This document shows, piece by piece, positions 25,878 to 33,892 of a DNA stretch of 64,000 nucleotides. The translations under genes and the position numbers were made by a program. Source of the stretch: Bradyrhizobium prioriisuperbiae (GTDB lineage Bacteria; Pseudomonadota; Alphaproteobacteria; Rhizobiales; Xanthobacteraceae); the NCBI RefSeq assembly GCF_032397745.1, contig NZ_CP135921.1, forward strand, positions 8,420,501 through 8,484,500, read 5' to 3'. Each line of letters opens with the position of its first letter. Position 1 is the first letter of the stretch. A model generated the notes under the pieces. It searched no databases, was not told where the DNA came from, and worked only from the letters and a program-made list of their open reading frames with translations.

Positions 25878-26786
25878 TCAGAGCTCCCGCTTGAGATCGA
25901 CGACGCGCAGGAAGGCCGCAACGACGATCCCCATCAGAACGGTCAGCACCACGCCGACCACCGCGGCGAAGGCCCATTTGAGCGAACCGACCTGGGTGAC
26001 GATGATATTGCCGAGCATATTCACCTTGCGGCCGGACAGCGCCGAGGCGGTGGCGAATTCGCCAAGCACCATGACGGAGACGAAGATCGCGCCGACGATG
26101 ACGCCGGGCATGCTGAGAGGCAGAATGATGGTGCGGAAGATCCGAAAGAAGCCGGCACCGAGATCGCGTGCCGCCTCGATCACATTGGGATCGATGCGGC
26201 CGAGCATGAAGGCGATCGGCCCGACCATGAAGACGCAATAGATCTGCGTCATCCCGATGATTACCGACAGCTCGGTGAAAAGCAGCGCGTCGATCGGCGC
26301 AGAGGTAATGTGGAGCGCCTGCAGAATGATGTTGATTGCGCCCTCCTTGCCGAGCATCGGCCGCCAGGCAAGAACGCGGATCAGGAACGAGGTCCAGAAC
26401 GGAATGACGCAGAGAACCAGAAGAGCCGTCGACAGCGTCTTGTTCCTGACGAAAAGACCGACGAACAGCGCGGTCGGATACCCCACCACCAGCGTCGTGC
26501 ACAGCACGATCAGCCAGATGCGGATCGTGGTCCAGAGCGCGCCGACATAGGTGTCGCTGCCGAAGAACGCCTCCCAGCTGCGAGTCGTCAACACCGGCTC
26601 GATCTTGAAGGTGCTTTGCGTCCAGAACGACACATAGACGATCATCAGGATGGGGATCACGAGGAATAGCGTCATCCACACCACGCCCGGCGCGATCAAC
26701 CAGTACGCGGTCGGAAACCGGCGGCGCCGCGGCGGCATCACCGGCGCAGCAACCTCCTCGGCCGCGGCGGACGATAGCACCGTCAT
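25878..26786 (-). CDS. ABC transporter permease (PotB-like)
   Basis: A 302-residue inner-membrane permease. A proline/arginine-rich cytoplasmic N-terminus (PPRRRRFP) precedes the first helix (WLIAPGVVWMTLFLVIPILM). The EAA loop is VIEAARDLGAGFFRIFRTIILP. It pairs with the PotC-like permease downstream. It lies 36 nt after the ATPase gene at 26823. Confidence 0.94.
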   Translation of the reverse strand: MTVLSSAAAEEVAAPVMPPRRRRFPTAYWLIAPGVVWMTLFLVIPILMIVYVSFWTQSTFKIEPVLTTRSWEAFFGSDTYVGALWTTIRIWLIVLCTTLVVGYPTALFVGLFVRNKTLSTALLVLCVIPFWTSFLIRVLAWRPMLGKEGAINIILQALHITSAPIDALLFTELSVIIGMTQIYCVFMVGPIAFMLGRIDPNVIEAARDLGAGFFRIFRTIILPLSMPGVIVGAIFVSVMVLGEFATASALSGRKVNMLGNIIVTQVGSLKWAFAAVVGVVLTVLMGIVVAAFLRVVDLKREL

Positions 26787-26822
26787 GCGCGGCCTCGACC
26801 GCGCGATGCCTGACGAAGGCGG

Positions 26823-27911
26823 TCAGCCGAAAACCAGTGCATGGCTCGCTTTCCAGGTTAGCGTGTACTTCTCGTTGATGGTCAGATCCTGCATGGCACG
26901 ATGGCTGAGGTGGTTTTCCACCTCAACAATCGATCCGCCCGGCAGCTCGAAGAAATACATCAGCGCCGACCCGGTATATTCGCTGGCGAGATAGCGGCCG
27001 CTGACGCTCTCCTCGTCCGGCTCCGGAATCACATCGCAGTCCCGGATCGAAATCATGCCCTGACGTATGGCGTAGGCGGCCTCGGAACTGCTGTTGATCG
27101 TCGAGGCGATTTTGAATCGGTGATCGCCGGTGGCGAAGACCTCGGCTTCGATCCTGCCCGGGAAGAGGTTGTAGCAGTTCAGCGACTTGGCGACGCTTGG
27201 CGAGGTCGGGCGATTGAACACATCGTCAGGAGCGTCATATTGGGCTACGCGACCGCGATCGAGCACGACGACGCGATCGCCCATCGCCAGCGCCTCAGTC
27301 TCGCTTCCGGTGACATGCAGGAAGGTGACGCCAAGACGGCTGCGAATGCGGCGCAGTTCGCCGCGCATCCGCATGCGCAGATTGGCGTCCAATGCGCCGA
27401 ACGGCTCGTCGAGCAGGACCAGCCGAGGCTCCGTCACCAGCGTGCGGGCGAGCGCCACGCGCTGCCGCTGGCCACCGGAAATCTCCCGGACGCCGCGCGT
27501 CGCGAGGCCCGAGAGACCGACAAGCCCGATCATCGCCTCGACACGATCGCGCAACTCACTCTTGCCCAGTGACTCGCCCTTGTTCCGGTTTTTCAGACCG
27601 AAGGCGATGTTCTCGTAGACCGACAGATGCGGGAAAAGCGCGAAATTCTGGAAGACGAAGCCGATCCCGCGATCGAAGGCCGGCACGCCGATCATCGGCC
27701 GGCCGGAAAATGCAATCGCCCCCGCGTCGGGCTGCTCGAACCCAGCGATGAGACGCAACAGCGCGGTCTTGCCCGAACCGCTCGCGCCCAGCAGGGCCAC
27801 GTAGCAATCCTGCGGCACGGCGAGACTGACATTATCCAGCGCCACCACGTCGCCGTAGCGCTTGGTCAGTCCGACGATCTGCAGCACCCCGTTGCCCACT
27901 GACACACTCAC
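26823..27911 (-). CDS. ABC transporter ATP-binding protein with altered H-loop
   Basis: A 362-residue PotA-like ATPase, first gene of the long minus-strand run (GTG start at 27911). Walker A is GASGSGKTA, the signature ISGGQRQR, Walker B LVLLDEPFGALD. The switch or H-loop, normally VTH, reads HVTGSETEAL: Gly202 occupies the place of the conserved histidine (codon GGA at 27306-27308). A TOBE-type domain follows. The paralogue at 21036 keeps the His. If both ATPases form a heterodimer this would make one degenerate site; if this one acts alone it may hydrolyse ATP by a relaxed mechanism. Confidence 0.9.
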   Translation of the reverse strand: MSVSVGNGVLQIVGLTKRYGDVVALDNVSLAVPQDCYVALLGASGSGKTALLRLIAGFEQPDAGAIAFSGRPMIGVPAFDRGIGFVFQNFALFPHLSVYENIAFGLKNRNKGESLGKSELRDRVEAMIGLVGLSGLATRGVREISGGQRQRVALARTLVTEPRLVLLDEPFGALDANLRMRMRGELRRIRSRLGVTFLHVTGSETEALAMGDRVVVLDRGRVAQYDAPDDVFNRPTSPSVAKSLNCYNLFPGRIEAEVFATGDHRFKIASTINSSSEAAYAIRQGMISIRDCDVIPEPDEESVSGRYLASEYTGSALMYFFELPGGSIVEVENHLSHRAMQDLTINEKYTLTWKASHALVFG

Positions 27912-28292
27912 CGGTTTTGTCTGGCTATGAGCTTAAATAATTGGCTTTTGTGTTCAAGAGTAATCTGTAAGCAGCTTGGCGAAAAGATTTGCTGCGCTGC
28001 AGCCGACGAATTAATGTCTTCGTTTGAGCACCAACAAAACCGCGCGGCAGGCACAAATTTTATCTATATATTTGAAAACAAGCAATATTTCATGCAGAAA
28101 CGCAAACGCCATCGCTGCCACAAAACCGTCTGCTGCTGCGACGGCCGGCACTAGGGTGAGCTTCACAGCCCAAGAATAAATGTATTTCGTATTCAAACAA
28201 CGTTATACAAAGAGCATTTCTGGCCCAGTGCGAGCGAGCTATAAGGCCGTGATGCGATCCTTTTGGCGGCCCCCCCGAGTCGGCGGCGAACA
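27912..28292. promoter_or_regulatory. Divergent promoter region between the importer run and its GntR-type regulator
   Basis: 381 nt of clearly lower GC than the flanking genes, between the divergent GTG at 27911 and ATG at 28293. It should hold both promoters and the regulator's operators. I see A/T-rich stretches (about 28050-28090 and 28170-28215) and a GTATTTC/GTATTCA direct repeat near 28183-28195, but no clear GntR palindrome. No gene is supported. Confidence 0.5.
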
Positions 28293-29312
28293 ATGAAACG
28301 ATCAGCCAACGCGCGGCCGGCCTCGCGGCGCTACGAAATGGTCGAGCAAGTGCTGCGCGCGAACATCCTCGGCGGCCGTATTCCACGCGGCCTCGTCCTG
28401 CTCGAGGGGCCGATCGCGTCGCTGATGCAGACAAGCCGCGCCCCCGTGCAGACGGCGCTGCTGCGTCTTGAGGCGGAGGGGTTGGTGCGACGCTTCGACG
28501 GCCGCGGCTTCATGGTGGCGCGGCCGGGCGAGGCGGTAGAGCCGACGCGACGCGATCTGCGCGAAATCGGGCTGCACATTCCCAAGATGATCGACGACGC
28601 CCTGCAGAGCCGGGCTTCCTGGGAACGCATCTATGAAACGGTCGAGACCGACGTCGCGGCCTGTCTGGTGTTCGGGCGCTACCGGCTGATCGAGGCAGAA
28701 CTCGCCGAGCATTTCAGCGTGAGCCGCACGGTGGTGCGCGACGTGCTGGGCCGGCTGGAAGAGCGTGGCCTGGTCAAGAAGAACCAGAGCTCGCACTGGA
28801 TCGCCGAGCCGCTGACCGCGCAATCCATCCGCGAGCATTTCGCCCTGCGCCGGATCCTCGAGCCTCAAGCCCTGGTGAGCGCCGCGCCGTTGCTCGAGCA
28901 TGCGCATCTCGCCGGCGTGTTCGCGCGCTTCCGCCAGGCCGAGGCGGCGTTCGACGGCCGCGGCGAAGACGCAGCGATGCGCGATCTCGAAGCCTTCGAA
29001 ACCCTGTTGATCGACACCTGCGTGCTCGCCACGCCCAACGATCGATTGCGCGAGCAGATCCGCCACAATCTCCTGCCCGTGCTGGCGGCGGAGCGCGTGC
29101 TTCGCCAGCTCGGCCTGCCCGACGACCGCGCGGCGATCACCGAGCATCGACTGATCGTGGAGCTGCTGCTGCTCGCTGCGGTGCCGGCGGCGGCGGCCAT
29201 GCTGGAGGCGCATCTGGCGGCGGCCGAACGCCGCAGCATCGCCCAAATCAAGATCGTCGCCGTGCTTCCCGAACCGCGATCGATCGCCCCCTATCTGACA
29301 CAGCTCGAATGA
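28293..29312 (+). CDS. GntR-family regulator with two winged-helix domains and FCD domain
   Basis: A 339-residue transcription factor. Residues about 12-78 form one GntR-like winged helix (VLRANILGGRIPRG, TSRAPVQTALLRLEAEGLV, FDGRGFMVA). Residues about 107-170 form a second (IYETVETDVAACLVFGRY, FSVSRTVVRDVLGRLEERG, LVKKNQSSHW). A helical FCD-type ligand-binding domain follows (EHFALRRILEPQAL onward). Normal FadR-type regulators have one winged helix and about 230 residues, so this is a domain-duplicated form. It is divergent from the importer run and convergent with the pxp operon, and probably controls the former. Confidence 0.88.
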   Translation: MKRSANARPASRRYEMVEQVLRANILGGRIPRGLVLLEGPIASLMQTSRAPVQTALLRLEAEGLVRRFDGRGFMVARPGEAVEPTRRDLREIGLHIPKMIDDALQSRASWERIYETVETDVAACLVFGRYRLIEAELAEHFSVSRTVVRDVLGRLEERGLVKKNQSSHWIAEPLTAQSIREHFALRRILEPQALVSAAPLLEHAHLAGVFARFRQAEAAFDGRGEDAAMRDLEAFETLLIDTCVLATPNDRLREQIRHNLLPVLAAERVLRQLGLPDDRAAITEHRLIVELLLLAAVPAAAAMLEAHLAAAERRSIAQIKIVAVLPEPRSIAPYLTQLE

Positions 29313-29335
29313 GGTGGGCGCGCGGAGCATGATGC

Positions 29336-30307
29336 TCAGCCCAGACTGTCGCGGATGTCTTGCATGAACCGCCGGCGGTCGCGCCGCGCCGCGAGCGCCT
29401 GATCCATGCCGACCTGCACGAAACGCGTCGGCGTGTTGGGCTGGAGCTGGCCGATGAGATCCATATCGGCCGAGACGACCGTGCCAACCATGAAGTAGCC
29501 GCCTCCGGACACCGCATCGCGATGCAGGATGATCGGCTCCTTCCCGCCGGGCACCTGGATCGAACCGTAGGGATAACAGCTGTCGACGATGTTGGATGGG
29601 TCTGATCCGGCACCGAACGGTTGCTCGCGTTCCACGAATTCGAGCGGCCGACCACCGCGGAAGCGGTACCCCATCCGGTCCGCCTCGGGGGCGACTTTCC
29701 ACTGATCGTCGAAGAAGTAGCGATGCGATTCTTTGACGAGACGGTGCCAGTAGAGCCCAGGCAGAACGCGCAGCTCCGCGGGGTTCGCCAGGCGCCGGCG
29801 CAACGCCACCGGTACGCTGCGGCCCGCCTTCCCGCGCGTCGTCGTTCCGAGCGGCAGGTCGTCGCCCGCGGCGAGCGGCCGTCCCTTGAAGCCGCCGAGA
29901 CTGCCGATCGCATAGGTGGAGCGACTGCCAAGCGCGACGGGCACGTCGATGCCGCCGGCAACGGCGATGCAAATGCGCGCACCCGCCTGCAGATAGCCGA
30001 AGCTCAGCACCTGTCCTGCCTTCACCTCGAGCGCCGTCCAGCTCGGCTGCTGGTCACCGTCGATCTTGATCGGCATGTCCGCGCCGGTGACCGCGATCAG
30101 CGCGTCGATATCGAACGCAAGCTGCGGTCCGATGAACACCGCTTCGAGGCAGGCGGCACCCTCGTCGTTGCCAACCAGGAGATTGGCCGCGCGGAGCGAC
30201 AACCGATCCATCGCTCCGCCGATCGGAATACCGAGGTGGAAATATCCGGGGCGTCCGAGATCCTGCACGGTGGTCGACAGGCCGGGATGGAGAACCCTAA
30301 TGGCCAT
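29336..30307 (-). CDS. pxpC: 5-oxoprolinase subunit C / biotin-dependent carboxyltransferase-type protein
   Basis: A 323-residue protein of the AHS2/KipA family. Visible family segments are STTVQDLGRPGYFHLGIPIGG split at VQDLGRPGY and GIPIGGAMD, VTGADMPIKIDG, GGIDVPVALGSRSTYAIG, and PVPGG-type IQVPGGKEPIILHRDAV. With PxpA and PxpB it makes ATP-dependent 5-oxoprolinase; the same domain is part of the carboxyltransferase region of urea carboxylase. Last gene of the operon; overlaps pxpB by 11 nt. Confidence 0.92.
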   Translation of the reverse strand: MAIRVLHPGLSTTVQDLGRPGYFHLGIPIGGAMDRLSLRAANLLVGNDEGAACLEAVFIGPQLAFDIDALIAVTGADMPIKIDGDQQPSWTALEVKAGQVLSFGYLQAGARICIAVAGGIDVPVALGSRSTYAIGSLGGFKGRPLAAGDDLPLGTTTRGKAGRSVPVALRRRLANPAELRVLPGLYWHRLVKESHRYFFDDQWKVAPEADRMGYRFRGGRPLEFVEREQPFGAGSDPSNIVDSCYPYGSIQVPGGKEPIILHRDAVSGGGYFMVGTVVSADMDLIGQLQPNTPTRFVQVGMDQALAARRDRRRFMQDIRDSLG

Positions 30308-31172
30308 GGAGCGCCTCCTGCAGCTTGGCGTTGTAGCTGTTCATGTCCTGCTGGAAGGCCCGCAAATCGAACGTCACATCGCGGATCGCCGGCTCGAAGC
30401 GGCCGGCGGCCACCGCCTCAAGGGCTGCATCGTAGTCGTCGCGGCCAATCGGCTTGAACTTGACGATGTCGCCGGGGCGGAAGAACACCATGAAGTCGCG
30501 GAGGTAGCTGGTCTTCTGCTCGGGATCGAAAATCGGCATCGGCGTGATGCCGAACATCTGGTAGCCGCCGGCGCCGCGCACCGAATAGATGCAGGAAAAG
30601 CAACCGCCATGACCGATGGTGTGCTTCGGCGTATCGGTGCGCGGCCGCAGATATTTCGGCACCTCGAGCTGACGCGCGCGGTCGACCATCTGATACATGA
30701 ACGGCAGTCCGGCCACGAAGCCGACCATCGATACGAACCATGGTGAACCGCTGTGAGCAGCAACGAAAGCGTCGACGCCGTCGAGACCGTTCACTCGCGC
30801 GGCATATTCAAGATCGCTGCCCGTCGGATCCTGGTGGCGCTCGCGAAAACGCATCAAGGTTTCGTGGGTCCAGGGATCGCGATAGAACACAGGAATCTCG
30901 ATGATGCGCGTCCTGATGACCGGTTCGGTCTTGTCGGCCGCGCTCTCGATCGCCTTGACCTCCCGCAGCATGTCGGCGGGCGCAATGACGTCGGGATCGA
31001 ACTTGATCTGGAACGACGCGTTGGCAGGACAGATTTCCGTAACACCCTTGATGCGGCTATTGCGCACCGCATTGGTCATGGACAGGCTTTTGAAGAAGGC
31101 CTCGAGCGACATGGCTTCGTCGCATTCGACGAAGAGATGCTCGTCCCCGCCGAAGGAATACCGGTTCTGCAT
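30297..31172 (-). CDS. pxpB: 5-oxoprolinase subunit B (AHS1/KipI family)
   Basis: A 291-residue AHS1-domain protein. The C-terminal half has the family signature with HTIGHGGCFSCIYSV, GAGGYQMFGITPMPIFDP and FFRPGDIVKFKPI. The N-terminal part (ECDEAMSLEAFFKSLS) is the ferredoxin-like KipI region. The ATG at 31172 overlaps the carboxylase stop as TGATG and has GGAGG upstream. It is somewhat longer than stand-alone PxpB of about 220-240 residues, with an extra segment about residues 80-140. It partners PxpC. Confidence 0.92.
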   Translation of the reverse strand: MQNRYSFGGDEHLFVECDEAMSLEAFFKSLSMTNAVRNSRIKGVTEICPANASFQIKFDPDVIAPADMLREVKAIESAADKTEPVIRTRIIEIPVFYRDPWTHETLMRFRERHQDPTGSDLEYAARVNGLDGVDAFVAAHSGSPWFVSMVGFVAGLPFMYQMVDRARQLEVPKYLRPRTDTPKHTIGHGGCFSCIYSVRGAGGYQMFGITPMPIFDPEQKTSYLRDFMVFFRPGDIVKFKPIGRDDYDAALEAVAAGRFEPAIRDVTFDLRAFQQDMNSYNAKLQEALHGH

Positions 31173-32554
31173 CACGCGACCTCCTTCGCGCCGGCCGGCG
31201 CCGTGAACCTGTTTTCCAGCCAGCGTTCCAGGAAGCGGGTGTCGACCCGGCCATAGGCGACATCCGGATCGACGGCGAGCGCCGCATGCAGCGGCAGCGT
31301 CGTCGGGATGCCGGTGACCAGCAATTCGTCCAGCGCCCGGCGCAGCTTCATCAGGCACGCGCGCCGGTCGATATCGTGGACGATGAGCTTGCCGAGCAGC
31401 GAATCGTAGAAGGGCGGCACGGTGTATCCCGCGTAGAGCATGGTATCGAAGCGGATGCCCTCACCTTCCGGAACGGTCAACGCGTCGATGCGGCCGGGCC
31501 AGGGCATGAAATTCTTCAGCGGATCTTCCGCATTGATGCGGCATTCGATCGCGTGTCCATTCACGCGCACGTCGTGCTGTCGGATCGACAGCGGCTCGCC
31601 GCCAGCGATCCGCAGCATTTCCTGAACCAGATCAAGCCCCGTGATCATCTCCGTGACCGGATGCTCGACCTGGATACGCGTGTTGACCTCGATGAAGTAA
31701 AAATCGCCGCTGGCCTCATCGTAGAGATATTCCACCGTGCCGGCGCCGCGATAGCAGACGGACCGCACCAGCGCCACCGCGCTCGCGCACAGCCGCGCGC
31801 GAACATCCTCCGGCAATCGGATCGCGGGGGCTTCCTCCCACACCTTCTGCCGCCGCCGCTGCAGCGAGCATTCGCGCTCGAAACAATGAATGAAGCTCTC
31901 GCCGTCGCCGAGGATCTGCACCTCGATATGGCGCGCCTCAGCGATGACCTTCTCAATATAGAGGCTGCCGTCACCGAAGGCGGCGGCCGCCTCGGCCGAA
32001 GCTTGCGGAAACTGGCGTTCGAATTCGGCAACGCTTTCGATAATTCGGATGCCACGACCGCCGCCGCCGGCCGCGGCCTTGATCATGACGGGAAAGCCGA
32101 TGCGGGCCGCAATCGCCGTCGCTTCCGCGATGTCGGAGACGCGGCCTTCGCTCCCAGGCACCGTCGGCACGCCGGCCCTGGCCGCCGCCTGGCGCGCGGC
32201 GACCTTGTCGCCCAGCAACCGGATCGCAGCGGCGTCCGGGCCGACAAACGTCATGCCCGCCGCCGTTACCGCCTCCGCGAACGCGGCGTTCTCCGACAGA
32301 AAGCCGTAGCCGGGATGCACCGCATCGACCTTGGCAGACGTTGCAGCCGCAAGCACAGCCTCGATATTAAGGTAGGATTTCTTTGCCGCTGGCGGCCCGA
32401 TGTCAATCGCCTCGTCAGCGAGCCGGACCGCAAGCGAATCGGCGTCGGCCTGGCTGTGGATCTGCACGGTTCGAAGCCCCAGGGCTTTCGCCGCGCGGAT
32501 AATCCGCACGGCGATCTCGCCGCGATTGGCCACAAGGACCGAGCGGATGTTCAT
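31172..32554 (-). CDS. Biotin carboxylase (AccC-like)
   Basis: A 460-residue ATP-grasp biotin carboxylase, normal length for AccC. N-terminal VLVANRGEIAVRIIRAAK, HPGYGFLSENAAFAE, the ATP-grasp glycine-rich loop KAAAGGGGRGIRI, the ERECSLQRRRQKVWEEAPA motif (short form ECSLQRR), and FIEVNTRIQVEHPVTE with the catalytic Glu and Arg are all present. It carboxylates biotin on a carrier using ATP and bicarbonate. Its neighbours are the 80-residue carrier (4-nt overlap) and pxpB (overlap), so it probably serves the PxpBC-type transferase rather than fatty-acid synthesis. Confidence 0.94.
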   Translation of the reverse strand: MNIRSVLVANRGEIAVRIIRAAKALGLRTVQIHSQADADSLAVRLADEAIDIGPPAAKKSYLNIEAVLAAATSAKVDAVHPGYGFLSENAAFAEAVTAAGMTFVGPDAAAIRLLGDKVAARQAAARAGVPTVPGSEGRVSDIAEATAIAARIGFPVMIKAAAGGGGRGIRIIESVAEFERQFPQASAEAAAAFGDGSLYIEKVIAEARHIEVQILGDGESFIHCFERECSLQRRRQKVWEEAPAIRLPEDVRARLCASAVALVRSVCYRGAGTVEYLYDEASGDFYFIEVNTRIQVEHPVTEMITGLDLVQEMLRIAGGEPLSIRQHDVRVNGHAIECRINAEDPLKNFMPWPGRIDALTVPEGEGIRFDTMLYAGYTVPPFYDSLLGKLIVHDIDRRACLMKLRRALDELLVTGIPTTLPLHAALAVDPDVAYGRVDTRFLERWLENRFTAPAGAKEVA

Positions 32555-32793
32555 TGCTGGACCTCGGCGATGGTCTGCCCTGCCATCACCGCGTCGGCAT
32601 CGTCGATGACAAAGCGGATCGCCGTGCCGGCGACCTCCGCCCGCACTTCGTGGAACGACTTCATCACCTCGATGATGCCGATCACGTCATCCGTGACGAC
32701 CGGGTCTCCGTCGCTCTTGAACGGTGCGCTGTCTGGCGACGGCCGCCGGTAAAACACGCCGGGCAGCGGCGATCTGATATCGGCCTTGGTCAT
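32551..32793 (-). CDS. Minimal biotin carboxyl carrier protein
   Basis: An 80-residue biotinyl domain without the usual Pro/Ala-rich linker or N-terminal domain of AccB. It starts IRSPLPGVFYRRPSPDSAPF and carries the biotinylation site as EVMKSFHEV (Lys near residue 45) in place of the usual EAMKM. It ends VMAGQTIAEVQQ, the typical symmetric half. The stop overlaps the carboxylase start (ATGA). The ORF lies 8 nt after pxpA. Confidence 0.92.
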   Translation of the reverse strand: MTKADIRSPLPGVFYRRPSPDSAPFKSDGDPVVTDDVIGIIEVMKSFHEVRAEVAGTAIRFVIDDADAVMAGQTIAEVQQ

Positions 32794-32801
32794 TGTGACA
32801 C

Positions 32802-33596
32802 CTATTCGAGATGGGATTTTCGCGTGACTATCTCCGAGACAGGCGCGATACGGATGCCGTTCGAGATCAGCGTCTCGCGCAGGGCGCCGGCGATTTCGAG
32901 CGAGCCCGGGGTATCCGAGTGGAAGCAGATGGACTCGAACGCGACCCGGATCTCCTCGCCTTCGATGGTGCGGACCATGTTCGTCTCGCACGCGCGCAGC
33001 ACCCTGTCCGCGACCGCGCGCGGGTCGAGTTTGTTGGCGTGGCGCGTGAACACAATCGATCCGGAGCGCTGATAATCGCGATCGGCATAGAATTCACGGA
33101 TCGTCGGCTGGCCTGCTTCCATCGCGACGCGGTAGGTTTCCGAGATGTCCATGCAGAACACAAACGCATTCGGCGCCACGGTCTGCATCAGCCGGACGAA
33201 CGACCTGGAGAGCGCCTCGTTCGCCGCAAGCTCCATATAGAGGGCGCCATGCGGCTTGACGTGCTGCAGATGGGCACCGTAGCGTCGGGCAAATTCGCGC
33301 AACGCGCCGATCTGGTAGACGATGTCATTGATGATCTCGTCGCCATTGCTGTCGATCCTGCGACGTCCAAAGCCCTGGAGATCGCGATATCCGGGGTGCA
33401 CCCCGATGCCGACGCCGCATTGGGTGGCCAGGCGCACGGTGGCGTCCATCAAGGTGGGATCACCGGCGTGGAAGCCCGCCGCGATGTTCGCGGAGCTGAT
33501 CAGTTCCATGATCTTGCCGTCGTCGGTACCACTGAGCTGCCACTGACCGAAGCCTTCGCCCATGTCGCAATTGATGTCCACGGCGGTGACTGACAC
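32802..33596 (-). CDS. pxpA: 5-oxoprolinase subunit A (LamB/YcsF family)
   Basis: A 264-residue LamB/YcsF protein. It begins at a GTG (33596) with GGGGAG 8 nt upstream and reads [17 protein letters not shown], the family's hallmark; then [44 protein letters not shown], and [18 protein letters not shown]. It is the first gene of the pxpA-carrier-carboxylase-pxpB-pxpC operon and hydrolyses the phosphorylated lactam in 5-oxoprolinase. It is divergent from a LysR regulator. Confidence 0.93.
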   Translation of the reverse strand: MSVTAVDINCDMGEGFGQWQLSGTDDGKIMELISSANIAAGFHAGDPTLMDATVRLATQCGVGIGVHPGYRDLQGFGRRRIDSNGDEIINDIVYQIGALREFARRYGAHLQHVKPHGALYMELAANEALSRSFVRLMQTVAPNAFVFCMDISETYRVAMEAGQPTIREFYADRDYQRSGSIVFTRHANKLDPRAVADRVLRACETNMVRTIEGEEIRVAFESICFHSDTPGSLEIAGALRETLISNGIRIAPVSEIVTRKSHLE

Positions 33597-33698
33597 GCAG
33601 TAAACTCCCCTCGACCTCGCCTCGCAGCGAACCGCAGCGGCTTCTTTTCGCGACCGATCGAAGGCTAGTCCTCGCAGCAAGCATTGAAAAATACTATT

Positions 33699-33719
33699 AT
33701 CAGAACTCTATATTCTGAT
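33699..33719. promoter_or_regulatory. Palindrome, probable LysR-type operator proximal to pxpA
   Basis: A perfect inverted repeat with 7-bp arms ATCAGAA and TTCTGAT separated by 7 nt, giving ATCAG-N11-CTGAT, which fits the dyad spacing of LysR-type regulators. It lies 103 nt upstream of pxpA in the gap shared with the divergent LysR gene. Confidence 0.65.
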
Positions 33720-33821
33720 TATTTGATGCCACCGCTTATCCCAAGACAAATCCGGAAGCATTGAAAAGATGAGATTTTATTTGATGTTTCCTGTTCACTT
33801 CTTGGGCGGCACATGCGCAGC

Positions 33822-33841
33822 AAATCAGCATAATCTGATTT
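33822..33841. promoter_or_regulatory. Second ATCAG/CTGAT palindrome near the LysR gene
   Basis: A perfect inverted repeat with arms AAATCAG and CTGATTT separated by 6 nt. It shares the ATCAG/CTGAT core with the site at 33699 and lies 52 nt upstream of the LysR start, so it may be the autoregulatory site. Confidence 0.55.
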
Positions 33842-33892
33842 CCAGAATATGAAACGATCAAAAATCGATTGAGCAGAAGGACATCTCCCGAC

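Noticed and set aside
28170..28215. Possible GntR operator from GTATTTC/GTATTCA and TTATAC segments
   Set aside because: No true dyad symmetry of the GTNxAC kind could be found, so not annotated as a site.
29313..29335. GAGCAT/ATGCTC dyad between the GntR gene and pxpC
   Set aside because: Only 23 nt of gap and no T-run; could be chance.
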